Assembly (NCBI GenBank): GCA_011364925.1
Contig: RDOA01000003.1
Span: 1 to 64,000 of the forward strand
From: Promethearchaeota archaeon
GTDB lineage: Archaea > Asgardarchaeota > Lokiarchaeia > Sigyniarchaeales > SOKP01
Length of the DNA stretch: 64,000 nt
Direction: 5' to 3'
The position numbers and the translations under genes are program-made. The notes under the pieces were generated by a model. It ran no database searches and was not told where the DNA came from. It was given only the letters and a program-made list of their open reading frames with translations. Each line of letters begins with the position of its first letter. Position 1 is the first letter of the stretch. This document shows, piece after piece, positions 36,664-45,131 of the stretch.

Positions 36664-37611
36664 ATGACGCAAAAAATAGTCTTAATAATCGGGTACCCGG
36701 CTTCTGGAAAAACCGTAGCTGCTAAAAAGTACGTAGATCAAGGTTATCACCGCTTAAATCGCGACGAAATAGGGGGCAAATTAGATGATCTTGTTGATCA
36801 CTTAGAAAGATTACATAAAGACAAGGGGATATCTAATTTCGTCATGGACAATACATATTCGACTAAAAAATCTCGTGAGAGCGTTGTTCGATGGGCTCGT
36901 GAAAATAATTTCGAGATAGTGTGTGAGTGGATTGATCTAGATGTGGGAGACGCTCTCTATAACGCCGCACAAAGAATGATTAACACATACGGAAAAATAT
37001 TGACTCCCGAACAAATTAAGAATTGTAACGACATAGGAGTTTACCCTCCAGTGGTGATTTACAAGATACGGAAAGCTTTTGAAGAACCGAATATTGAAGA
37101 AGGGTTCAATAATGTTGTAAGAGTTAAATTTAAGCGAGAATTAGATAAATCTGTATATACAAATAAAGCAATTGTGTTAGATTATGACGGAACATTAAGA
37201 ACGACAAAATCGGGGGAAAAGTATCCTAAAACTCCCGACGACATTAAAATCCTTCCTAATAGAACTGAAATCCTAAAAAGATACGTAAAGGAAGGATATT
37301 TATTGTTAGGCGCTTCGAATCAATCTTTTGTTTCTAAAAAAGTAATGACTGAAGAACAAGCAATCGAATGCTTTGATAAATCAAATAAATTGCTAGATTT
37401 GAATATAGATTATAAGTTTTGCCCACACCCTTCGTATCCTCAGATTTGTTATTGCCGAAAGCCTATGCCGGGAATGGCTGTGGAGTTTATAGAAAAATAC
37501 AAGTTAGATCCATCGCAGTGTATTATGGTTGGAGATTCGAAAACGGATAAAACCTTTGCTAACCGTTGTGGATTTCAATACATTAAACCTGAAGTGTTTT
37601 TCAATAAATAG
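36664..37611 (+). CDS. Polynucleotide kinase/phosphatase-like bifunctional enzyme
   Basis: A 315-residue protein with an N-terminal P-loop kinase (GYPASGKT at about 9-16, NRDEIGG lid region, MDNTYSTKKSRE). The C-terminal part, from about 165, is a HAD phosphatase: LDYDGTLR motif I, GASNQS motif II and VGDSKTDKTFA motif IV. The CPHPSYPQICYCRKP block is the zinc-binding loop typical of HisB/GmhB-type and PNKP HAD domains. Such enzymes add 5' phosphate and remove 3' phosphate at nucleic-acid ends. The kinase-then-phosphatase order is the phage T4 Pnk order, reverse of eukaryotic PNKP. The natural substrate (DNA or RNA) is unknown. Confidence 0.82.
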   Translation: MTQKIVLIIGYPASGKTVAAKKYVDQGYHRLNRDEIGGKLDDLVDHLERLHKDKGISNFVMDNTYSTKKSRESVVRWARENNFEIVCEWIDLDVGDALYNAAQRMINTYGKILTPEQIKNCNDIGVYPPVVIYKIRKAFEEPNIEEGFNNVVRVKFKRELDKSVYTNKAIVLDYDGTLRTTKSGEKYPKTPDDIKILPNRTEILKRYVKEGYLLLGASNQSFVSKKVMTEEQAIECFDKSNKLLDLNIDYKFCPHPSYPQICYCRKPMPGMAVEFIEKYKLDPSQCIMVGDSKTDKTFANRCGFQYIKPEVFFNK

Positions 37612-37632
37612 CAACTTCTTCTGATTCTTTAA

Positions 37633-38130
37633 TTAATTGTGAGGTGGCAAATAATGTTCATTAGATGAAATGATGGTTCCATTTATAAGATAATAGTTGA
37701 TTGCTTTTTCCCAATGTTTCATTTGTTGATTAAAACTCTCCTCAGTAAATTTCTCCACTTCAGCATTTCCTCTTTCAGTTAAACCTGTCTTAGTGTACCT
37801 AATGGTTGTTTTAGTATGCTTATTATCATGATTTACTAATTGAATATTAATACTAACAACCATTATGCTAGGAATAACATATATCATTTCAATCAGACTA
37901 TTTGGATTGTATTTTGTGATAATCCAAGTGATTGATACATCACCATGGAAAGTTTGAAAAATTGCTCCATCTTCTGAAATTCCTGTTGAAGAATAAACGA
38001 TTTCTGCTTTAAAATGTGGAAGCCATTCTGATTCCCTAACAGGACATAATAAAGGAAATACTTTTTCAGGTTGTCCTGCATTCATTTGTATATATTCACG
38101 CGTAATCCTTTTTGATAGAAATTTTGACAT
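37633..38130 (-). CDS. SRPBCC/START-like protein
   Basis: A 165-residue protein with the helix-grip pattern: an early helix (NAGQPEKVFPLLCPVRESEW), seven antiparallel strands (for example AEIVYSSTGIS, VSITWIITKYN, SINIQLVN) and a long C-terminal helix (EESFNQQMKHWEKAINYYL). The family binds hydrophobic ligands in an internal cavity or acts as a cyclase; the ligand cannot be inferred. It converges with the kinase-phosphatase gene. Confidence 0.7.
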   Translation of the reverse strand: MSKFLSKRITREYIQMNAGQPEKVFPLLCPVRESEWLPHFKAEIVYSSTGISEDGAIFQTFHGDVSITWIITKYNPNSLIEMIYVIPSIMVVSINIQLVNHDNKHTKTTIRYTKTGLTERGNAEVEKFTEESFNQQMKHWEKAINYYLINGTIISSNEHYLPPHN

Positions 38131-38312
38131 GAGTAAACTTTGTGTTTTTTTTTATAAAATTATCTTTTAGAATGAATAGCCATTTATTAACCTCTAAGCG
38201 TTAGAAATGTTTTTTGAGAGATTGACTACATTTAAATTTTTTATTAGAATTTTTTCCTTTATATATTTCTACCCTCTTATATGATATAGGAATTATAAGA
38301 GTTTAGTTCAAT

Positions 38313-39062
38313 ATGCCGATAAATTTTAAGTCAGTTTGCAAAGGACTATTTGTAATTGGGTTACTACTGGGATTTGTTTCTGTCTTCTTAGATTGGTATT
38401 ATTTACAGGGTATTAGTGATTCTGGAGAAACAGTAGTGTGTTGGATTTACAATGTTTTGTTTGACTGGAGCACCCCCTTTTCCGAGGGTGCGTTCTTCAA
38501 CGAAACGTACCAACCAAAGAACGCAACAATGCCGGTTTTGATTATTATAGTTTTTCTTATTACACTGTTCGTGTCTACCTATTCTGTGTTATTTCACGAT
38601 GTTGAACGAGGAGATAAGTTGTTAAAAGTAAGAAAATTTAATTTCGTAAACTTGTCATTGGTGATGTTATTTGGTTTCTTTATATTAGTATTCCCTTTAT
38701 TTTTTTTGTTGCCAAACGGCCTTTATTACCCGTATTTATTGTTTCATGATTACGATTTAAACATCACATTTTACTATTCAATTGGTCCTGGCTATTTTAT
38801 TCAGTTCATCTCTTTTAGCTGTACGTTTCCCTACGCTTTATTTAATCACTCTGTCATTACTACTTTCGATAAGGAACAATCCAGCGTAGAAAACACAGTT
38901 AATCGATACATTTCAAGCGTTCGGGAGGAGTTGGATTTAGACAAACTTATCGCCAAGGAAGAATTCGAGCTTGAATCGACAAATAGTACCCAAAGTCAAG
39001 TTCCTAAAAGTCAAGAGGAAGAAATTTACGAGGATTTTTTAGCAACTAGGGGGAGAAAATGA
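38313..39062 (+). CDS. Four-helix membrane protein, first gene of the pseudo-HerA operon
   Basis: A 249-residue protein with membrane segments at about 8-28, 73-93, 107-131 and 148-178, and a cytosolic acidic tail from about 190 (SSVENTVNRY...EEEIYEDFLA). The ectoloop between helices 1 and 2 holds N-x-T sequons. A TATA-like box (TTTATATATTT near 38258-38268) lies upstream. Its stop overlaps the ATG of the next gene by 4 bp (ATGA), the first of two 4-bp couplings in this operon. No known family. Confidence 0.7.
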   Translation: MPINFKSVCKGLFVIGLLLGFVSVFLDWYYLQGISDSGETVVCWIYNVLFDWSTPFSEGAFFNETYQPKNATMPVLIIIVFLITLFVSTYSVLFHDVERGDKLLKVRKFNFVNLSLVMLFGFFILVFPLFFLLPNGLYYPYLLFHDYDLNITFYYSIGPGYFIQFISFSCTFPYALFNHSVITTFDKEQSSVENTVNRYISSVREELDLDKLIAKEEFELESTNSTQSQVPKSQEEEIYEDFLATRGRK

Positions 39063-39913
39063 ACGAACAACTGTTGGACTTAAAATTAAAAAGGTTGATT
39101 CAACTTTGTAGAGAAACTCAAAACTATAAAAAGTTAGCGGTTGTTAGTTTTGTTCTTACAAGTAATACAGTTGACGAGATCGGGATTAAGCTTGGGATGA
39201 GACCGAGAGAAAAAAATGCTGGCGAAAAGATTTTTGAGTATATGGAGCTCGTGAACAAAGTTTTTTCACTCAATTTTAATATAAAGGTGTTTAAACCTGA
39301 GATTGTCGAAGGGCTCTCCCAAATCGAACTTCTATTCCTCAAAAAAGAAGGGGAAATAGGATTAGAATACATAAGAGAAGTTTTTGGTATTTACTACGAA
39401 CTTAGGAAGCTAGAAGTTCCTAATTTGCACGAGAACTTAAACTCAGACATATTAGATCGGAATAGGGCAATATCGTTATTTTCGTTCTTATCTGGAGGGC
39501 AGAGCTCGCGAAAGAATAAAGACGGGGCGTTTAATCCGATCCTTCTGCACAAAATTAGAGAAGAAGAAAAAGCTCTCCAAATTCAGCTCGAGCGAGAGTT
39601 CGATAAGGACACTTTCGAGAAGATCTTACACCTCAAAACTATGAGAAAAAACATCGAGCACCGTTCCAAGGGAAAAATTGTTATTTCCGGCTCATTAAAG
39701 GACAATATATCCTATAGGCAATCAAAAGAAAGAATTGGACAGTTTTTAATCTTCGGACTGATTGTATTATTCGCTATGATTGGAATTATAACTGCAATCG
39801 AATCATTCATGTATGGTGTGTTATCAGAAGCTATTGGTTATAACATGCTTATCTGTTTTGGAGCAATAATCGTGCTCTATTTTATTAATAAAAGCTACTA
39901 TAGGAGAGGGTGA
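39059..39913 (+). CDS. Helical protein with C-terminal membrane hairpin, second gene of the pseudo-HerA operon
   Basis: A 284-residue protein. Residues 1-225 are soluble, highly charged and helical, with a segment EEEKALQIQLEREFDKDTFE suited to coiled coil. Two membrane helices at about 228-250 and 257-279 end the chain, so the bulk should be cytosolic. ATGA overlap joins it to the gene before and GTGA to the gene after, which implies a fixed-ratio complex. No known family. Confidence 0.7.
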   Translation: MNEQLLDLKLKRLIQLCRETQNYKKLAVVSFVLTSNTVDEIGIKLGMRPREKNAGEKIFEYMELVNKVFSLNFNIKVFKPEIVEGLSQIELLFLKKEGEIGLEYIREVFGIYYELRKLEVPNLHENLNSDILDRNRAISLFSFLSGGQSSRKNKDGAFNPILLHKIREEEKALQIQLEREFDKDTFEKILHLKTMRKNIEHRSKGKIVISGSLKDNISYRQSKERIGQFLIFGLIVLFAMIGIITAIESFMYGVLSEAIGYNMLICFGAIIVLYFINKSYYRRG

Positions 39914-42900
39914 TAAATAGTTTGGTAAAATCGTACGCGCACATGTTAAAAAATTCAGATAAAAAGAAAGGTAAAACTTTTTCGGCAGAATTTACTAAAA
40001 TAGACGACCAGGAGAAGAAATTTTTAAAGATTTGGAAAGTTAATCCGTCTTATAAGGACATAGAAAAAAAAGAAACTCTCCTTAAGACGGGTTCTCTAAC
40101 AATCCTTGGATTTATATTTTTTAGCTGTGCGCTATACGCAACGAGGAACCTTGTTTTATCGATTATCATTACTTCTATTATCGTGATTAGTTACGTTGTA
40201 GTATTTCATAAAAGTATTTTTAGCTTGAAACATGTTTTCGAGTTTAAATCCTTCGATCCTTTTCAAAAACTCGTATTCTGGCAACCAATATACGACAAAT
40301 CCATCTTATTTTTTACTAATCATAAAGACTTGACTACAACAGGAATGAGAATATTTCAGATCAAAGTTATCCCTGAAAACGTTCACGCAAACTTGAAACG
40401 ATTCATTAAAGGTTTGCATGCCGTAAAAGTGCCGTATTCTTATCAAATTATTCAAAAGCCTTTGCAAATTGCTAATGACACGCGTTCTGGGGCACAGATT
40501 TCTTCGTTCGAAACCTTAATCTACTTCAGCACTTTTTACTTCTTCAATGGGAGAGTAACCGAATCAAAAATGCTAAAACTCGTCGAATCATTGCGAGAGT
40601 ACACAGTATCTTTACAATCAGCTTTTGCTTCTAACTTTCACCACTTTAAAATCGCGCTTTTAACTGAGTCAGAGTTGATAGAAGTATTTAGAAATTCGGT
40701 TTTGAAACAAAATATAGGAATAGAAAACGAATCTACTAACGCCTCACATAAGCCTTATACGCATGAAAAAGTTAATTCTATTATAAAGCTTATTTATATT
40801 CTTTCGATCGTAATATCTCTTGATTTCTTTCTTTTAATTTTAAGCTTCCCTATAGGAATCCGGATATTGTTAATCGCTTTTATTATAGCAAGCTCAATTT
40901 TAATTTGGTGGCGTGAGTTGCTGTTCCAAGTTAACAAAGGAAAGCTGTTTAAATCGAAAGATATTGAAGTTCTGGCTCCCTTTTCGGGAATTCAGTTCTA
41001 TAAGTCTAGTAAAACGCCAGAAACTCTTTTTTTCAAGGCCAAGGGAAGTTTAATTGGAGGATTAAAGATGCTCAATCTTAATTTTAGTTATCCTCCTTCT
41101 TACTGTTCTCCCGATAAATTTTACGCGGCGTTAATTAGGGATAGTATGCCCTTTACAGTTACTTTTCAGTTAAGACCGTTAACCTTCAGCCAATTTGATA
41201 AAGAGGGATTTAAATACTTAAGAGATAACATAAAGAAAAAGCTGCTTTCTAAAACAGAAAAGTTCATTGACGGTAATAATTGGCTTAGCTTACGTTCGGG
41301 AATTTGGAGCACTATCGGAACGTATTCCACATGCGTAGTGTTTAATTCTCCGGATTTCACCTATGAGTTAGTGGATAAGATGGAACAAAAGCTAATTACC
41401 CAAAAAACGGTTCTATACAACACATTTAAGCAATTCTTCACTAATTTCGAAATTATTCCTCTTAGACATAATAAATTGGAGGCGGGGTTTCTGTTCGAAA
41501 ATTTGAAAAATAAGTTTTTCTTAAGAAATGGAACTCATCTAAATTACATATTATACCAAGGTATAAACTTATGTTATATAGCAGCGTTATCTGACCAATT
41601 TAAAAAGGGAGTAGAAACAAAGTTAGCAACAGAATTCAATACACCGTTACAATTAACTAACTACGTTACGGTAGGAAATACGATTAATACCGAATTCCTT
41701 GAAGGAGAAGTCCCAGCAGGATTTCTATTAAATCAACTACGAAACATACTTATCACAAATGGAACTTACTCGAATCGAGAATTACTTGCTCAAAAAATCG
41801 TAATCGAACTAGTTAAAATGGGACATAACGCGGTAATCTTCGATTTTACGGGGAACTGGTCTAAAGTTATGAATTGGTTTAGAGGAACTCGATATGAAGA
41901 TCAATTCATATACCATAAATTAGGCAAAACATTTGTGATCAATCCTCTTCGTTCTGGGATTCCTTACGATACTGATAATCCAGGATTTTTAGATTACATG
42001 CTCGATGTATACGCTATGTGCTTTAAAAAAGATGAAAAAACTATAGAAACTTTTAGGAACACCATCTTACGCAACCCAGATATCGATGTCTCCACACTCG
42101 TTTTGGATTTAACTACTATGCGTGAATGGGATAAGTCTGCTGTAACTGACACGTTGCTTTCTTTTTTTAAAGAATTTACGCCACACGATTCGAATTTTAT
42201 TCCCCAGCAACAAGTTGATACTCAGGATAATACTTTTGCTTACGAATTTATCACTAATGATAAAACGGTAATAATTGACCTTTCAGATTTAAACGATTAC
42301 GATAAACAATGCTATTTCTCTTTTGTAGCAATTTCTAAATTCATTCACTATTTAAAAACTGGAAAATCCTTTAATCCCAAATTTATAGTGATGCCGCACA
42401 TTGACATCATCTTCGATGGATTTTTCCTTGAAAGTAAAATTCAGTACGGTAAAATTGATAAGTTTTTCAGACCACTACTTGAAAACAATTTTGGGACTAT
42501 ATTCTCTGCGTCTCAGATTAGGTATCTTCATACCAATGTGTTTAACTTCTTAGTTAATATTGTGGCATTTCGGGCAACCGATAATCGAGACATCGCAGTA
42601 TTTAACGGTCAGATGAACTTAGAGAGCCTTCATGGAGTAGGGTACTACAGCACTAGTAGAAACGAAGGATATCAAGCGAGGTACATTGGGAACATGAAAC
42701 AAGACGAAGCCGTAGTTAAAAGAGATGATATTTATCAATCTTTTCCTGTTAAGTTTGATTTAGACGACATTCGAAATATGGAGCCGCTATCCTGGCAAGA
42801 AATCGTAAGTTATATGAAAAATCAAGGCTACGATCTTGAGAATACTGAACGAAAAGTCATGAAGAGGGCTCAGACAACGCTATTTGAATCCGATTTCGCG

Positions 42901-43686
42901 GGTTACAGCAACTTAGTTGACGGTATTATTAAATTTTTAAACAACCTCCAAGCAGTAGATAAAGTGGGAAATATGTACAGAAAGAAAATAAGGGAAGAGC
43001 TCCAAAAGGTATTACACCCTTACATTTTAAAAATAACTCGAGAGAAAAAAAGAGAAAAAGATATTGTTGATAGAGTGTTCGCTATTTTAATTAGACAGCA
43101 ATACTTAATAGAGAGCCATCCCAAAAGAGCGAGCGGTTCAGAATCGATGCAAACATCGTTCGCGGTCGGTCCACGATATCAAAAAGTTTTAAAAGATTAC
43201 TACGAATCCCGGGACAGCTCAATCATCAGTTACGAACCAATAGATCTCGAATCCGATATAACACCTCAAACAGAGCGTACGAATACTACTAATTTAAAAA
43301 ACGCGTTAACAGAACACTTTGCACCTATTCTATATTACGAATTTTTCAATATTCATAAATTCATCGCTCAGCAAAAATACGAAAAAGCTTTGAAAATAGC
43401 AAAAACGCTTCTGAGAAGATATCTTTACGAAGTTTACAATAGCTATTATAGCGTTGATTACACAATAACGAGCGCAGACATAAATAAATTTATAACTCTT
43501 ATGACCACTACAGAGAATTTTCCATTTACAGAAAAGGAGTTAAGCACATTCTTGTCTATGTGTGATGAAATTACTCCGGACGAAAAGAACCTAAAGCAAC
43601 AGAGTAAAAACTTATTCAACTCTTATTCAAAACTTTTCAACAAGTTCAAATCCTACTTAGAAGGAGAGGTGGAAGTAGTATCGTAG
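39910..43686 (+). CDS. Membrane-embedded HerA/VirB4-fold protein with degenerate ATPase motifs
   Basis: A 1258-residue protein started by GTG. Two membrane hairpins lie at about 62-99 and 292-333. The segment between and after them resembles the N-terminal part of VirB4/TraC-type conjugation ATPases. At about 590-650 the HerA/FtsK-type core appears: EVPAGFLLNQLRNILITNG, then a strand-helix-strand ending VIFDFTGNW. The expected GxxGxGKT is replaced by NGTYSNRE, and the Walker B position reads IVMPHIDIIF with no Asp-Glu pair. The rest of the fold (sensor-like SASQIRYLH, later GVGYYS) is recognisable. A ~300-residue helical C-terminus follows. It is most likely a pseudo-ATPase scaffold; partners are the two genes before it. 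Confidence 0.72.
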   Translation: MINSLVKSYAHMLKNSDKKKGKTFSAEFTKIDDQEKKFLKIWKVNPSYKDIEKKETLLKTGSLTILGFIFFSCALYATRNLVLSIIITSIIVISYVVVFHKSIFSLKHVFEFKSFDPFQKLVFWQPIYDKSILFFTNHKDLTTTGMRIFQIKVIPENVHANLKRFIKGLHAVKVPYSYQIIQKPLQIANDTRSGAQISSFETLIYFSTFYFFNGRVTESKMLKLVESLREYTVSLQSAFASNFHHFKIALLTESELIEVFRNSVLKQNIGIENESTNASHKPYTHEKVNSIIKLIYILSIVISLDFFLLILSFPIGIRILLIAFIIASSILIWWRELLFQVNKGKLFKSKDIEVLAPFSGIQFYKSSKTPETLFFKAKGSLIGGLKMLNLNFSYPPSYCSPDKFYAALIRDSMPFTVTFQLRPLTFSQFDKEGFKYLRDNIKKKLLSKTEKFIDGNNWLSLRSGIWSTIGTYSTCVVFNSPDFTYELVDKMEQKLITQKTVLYNTFKQFFTNFEIIPLRHNKLEAGFLFENLKNKFFLRNGTHLNYILYQGINLCYIAALSDQFKKGVETKLATEFNTPLQLTNYVTVGNTINTEFLEGEVPAGFLLNQLRNILITNGTYSNRELLAQKIVIELVKMGHNAVIFDFTGNWSKVMNWFRGTRYEDQFIYHKLGKTFVINPLRSGIPYDTDNPGFLDYMLDVYAMCFKKDEKTIETFRNTILRNPDIDVSTLVLDLTTMREWDKSAVTDTLLSFFKEFTPHDSNFIPQQQVDTQDNTFAYEFITNDKTVIIDLSDLNDYDKQCYFSFVAISKFIHYLKTGKSFNPKFIVMPHIDIIFDGFFLESKIQYGKIDKFFRPLLENNFGTIFSASQIRYLHTNVFNFLVNIVAFRATDNRDIAVFNGQMNLESLHGVGYYSTSRNEGYQARYIGNMKQDEAVVKRDDIYQSFPVKFDLDDIRNMEPLSWQEIVSYMKNQGYDLENTERKVMKRAQTTLFESDFAGYSNLVDGIIKFLNNLQAVDKVGNMYRKKIREELQKVLHPYILKITREKKREKDIVDRVFAILIRQQYLIESHPKRASGSESMQTSFAVGPRYQKVLKDYYESRDSSIISYEPIDLESDITPQTERTNTTNLKNALTEHFAPILYYEFFNIHKFIAQQKYEKALKIAKTLLRRYLYEVYNSYYSVDYTITSADINKFITLMTTTENFPFTEKELSTFLSMCDEITPDEKNLKQQSKNLFNSYSKLFNKFKSYLEGEVEVVS

Positions 43687-44072
43687 TCCAAGACCAGAAA
43701 AGAAGAACCTACGAGCAAATCATAGAAAAAATTGTGTTCGACGAAGATGAATTAAACAAACTTAAAGATAAAATTCGGGATTTAGTCGAGGGTAAGATTC
43801 AAGCTAAGCAGCTTAAACAAAATTTGTTGCAATCAAGAGATCGTATAGTCAAAGATTTATCGAAATTTTTAATTTTTTGCATCGAACGTGTGGAAAGTAA
43901 CAATCAAAATCGAAACCTTGAAAAAAACTCGGCTTCTAATAAACCAGATTTGGAATTTGAACGATTACGTAAAGATATAGCAGAAAAAAATGAGTTTTTA
44001 GAAATCGTTGCTAAAAAAGTTGATAATCTTGTGTCTAAAGTTAAGGTCGCTAATAAATCTGAAATTTCATGA
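43680..44072 (+). CDS. Coiled-coil protein, last gene of the pseudo-HerA operon
   Basis: The track starts at GTG 43734, but the open frame continues upstream with coding-like VVQDQKRRTYEQIIEKI. A strong Shine-Dalgarno sequence, AGGAGAGGTGG (43662-43672), sits 8 bp before an ATC at 43680 and nowhere near the GTG. So either ATC initiates, or the GTG is used without a ribosome binding site. The product is about 112-130 residues, charged and helical, with heptads (LEFERLRKDIAEKNEFLEIV). It overlaps or abuts the pseudo-HerA stop, so it is probably a cytosolic partner of that complex. Confidence 0.6.
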   Translation: MVVQDQKRRTYEQIIEKIVFDEDELNKLKDKIRDLVEGKIQAKQLKQNLLQSRDRIVKDLSKFLIFCIERVESNNQNRNLEKNSASNKPDLEFERLRKDIAEKNEFLEIVAKKVDNLVSKVKVANKSEIS

Positions 44073-44105
44073 CCTATAAGATTAAAAAAAAGTGAAAAAA
44101 CGCTT

Positions 44106-44975
44106 TTAATATTCTAGATTTGATAAAAACGCTTCCCGTATTTCCATGTTTATGTAATCATACCCTTTCAGGTGCGGTGCTAAGTTCTTTGGTTTTATTC
44201 CTAAAATACCAGAAAAGATTATGTCAACAGAGAGTAAGTCAGAAGTTATTCTCACAAAAGGTGTGAAAGATCGAGCTCCGATATTTCCTGACATCATCTC
44301 TTCAAAAATTCCGGGTTCGCGGTCGTATTTTTCTCTAACTCCTGGTATCGTAAAAACTTTTGGCAACAACGCCTGGTAAGTTGCGAGGTTAATCTCGCTT
44401 TTCAGGTTAGTGAGTTCATAATAATCGAATTCTTTAGTGTCTAAACCGTAGCAAGTTTCGTAATCGACGCTTTCAGGAGTAAACCACCAAGTAAACAAGA
44501 ATGGGATCCCCCAAGACTCGATCATCGGAATCCCATGCTTACGACTTTCCCTAGCAATAAAAATCGAAGTTGCAGGATCGTCTAAAGTTAATGCTACAAC
44601 CTTTACATCTTTAAGGACAGAATCTATGTTATTCTGTGTAATTTTAGAGAGCTTTTTTATACTTACTTCGGGATCGATTTTATGTAAAAACGATTCTAAT
44701 ACATCAATTTTCCTTTTACCTATATCTTCAGTAGTACATATCTGTCGATTCAGGTTAGACTCATCAAACACATCAGAATCGCATATCACTAAGTTTTGGC
44801 AACCAGCTCTTATCAGATTCTCGGATAATGGCCCACCTAACCCACCTACTCCAAGAACTGCTACGCGCGATGTCCGAATAGTTTCTTGCTCTTGGAAGGT
44901 AATCGGACCTATATTTCGATTTATATGTTCCCAATAAGGATCCGACCAAGACTGTAATTTTTGATTAGCAAACAT
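44106..44975 (-). CDS. ThiF/MoeB/E1-like adenylyltransferase
   Basis: A 289-residue Rossmann-fold protein with GVGGLGG at about 42-48, the acidic ribose-binding CDSD and the catalytic NLNRQ-type motif (ESNLNRQ), and LTLDDPA further on. These enzymes adenylate the C-terminal Gly of a ubiquitin-like or sulfur-carrier protein (ThiS, MoaD, SAMP). The zinc-binding CxxC pairs of MoeB/ThiF are absent, and no ubiquitin-like gene is adjacent. It may therefore act on another carboxylate, as other stand-alone family members do. Family call is firm; substrate unknown. Confidence 0.85.
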   Translation of the reverse strand: MFANQKLQSWSDPYWEHINRNIGPITFQEQETIRTSRVAVLGVGGLGGPLSENLIRAGCQNLVICDSDVFDESNLNRQICTTEDIGKRKIDVLESFLHKIDPEVSIKKLSKITQNNIDSVLKDVKVVALTLDDPATSIFIARESRKHGIPMIESWGIPFLFTWWFTPESVDYETCYGLDTKEFDYYELTNLKSEINLATYQALLPKVFTIPGVREKYDREPGIFEEMMSGNIGARSFTPFVRITSDLLSVDIIFSGILGIKPKNLAPHLKGYDYINMEIREAFLSNLEY

Positions 44976-45131
44976 AATTTCACCTTATCTTTATTTTTTT
45001 GATTTTATGACCTATAAAATTATGAGGACTATATAAAAAAAAATCCAGAGGCTGTTTTAGTCTCTTTTTGTTATTTATATATTCTCATTGGGTGGGTTAA
45101 GTAATCAATAACAGCAGTTACCATTTAAAAA

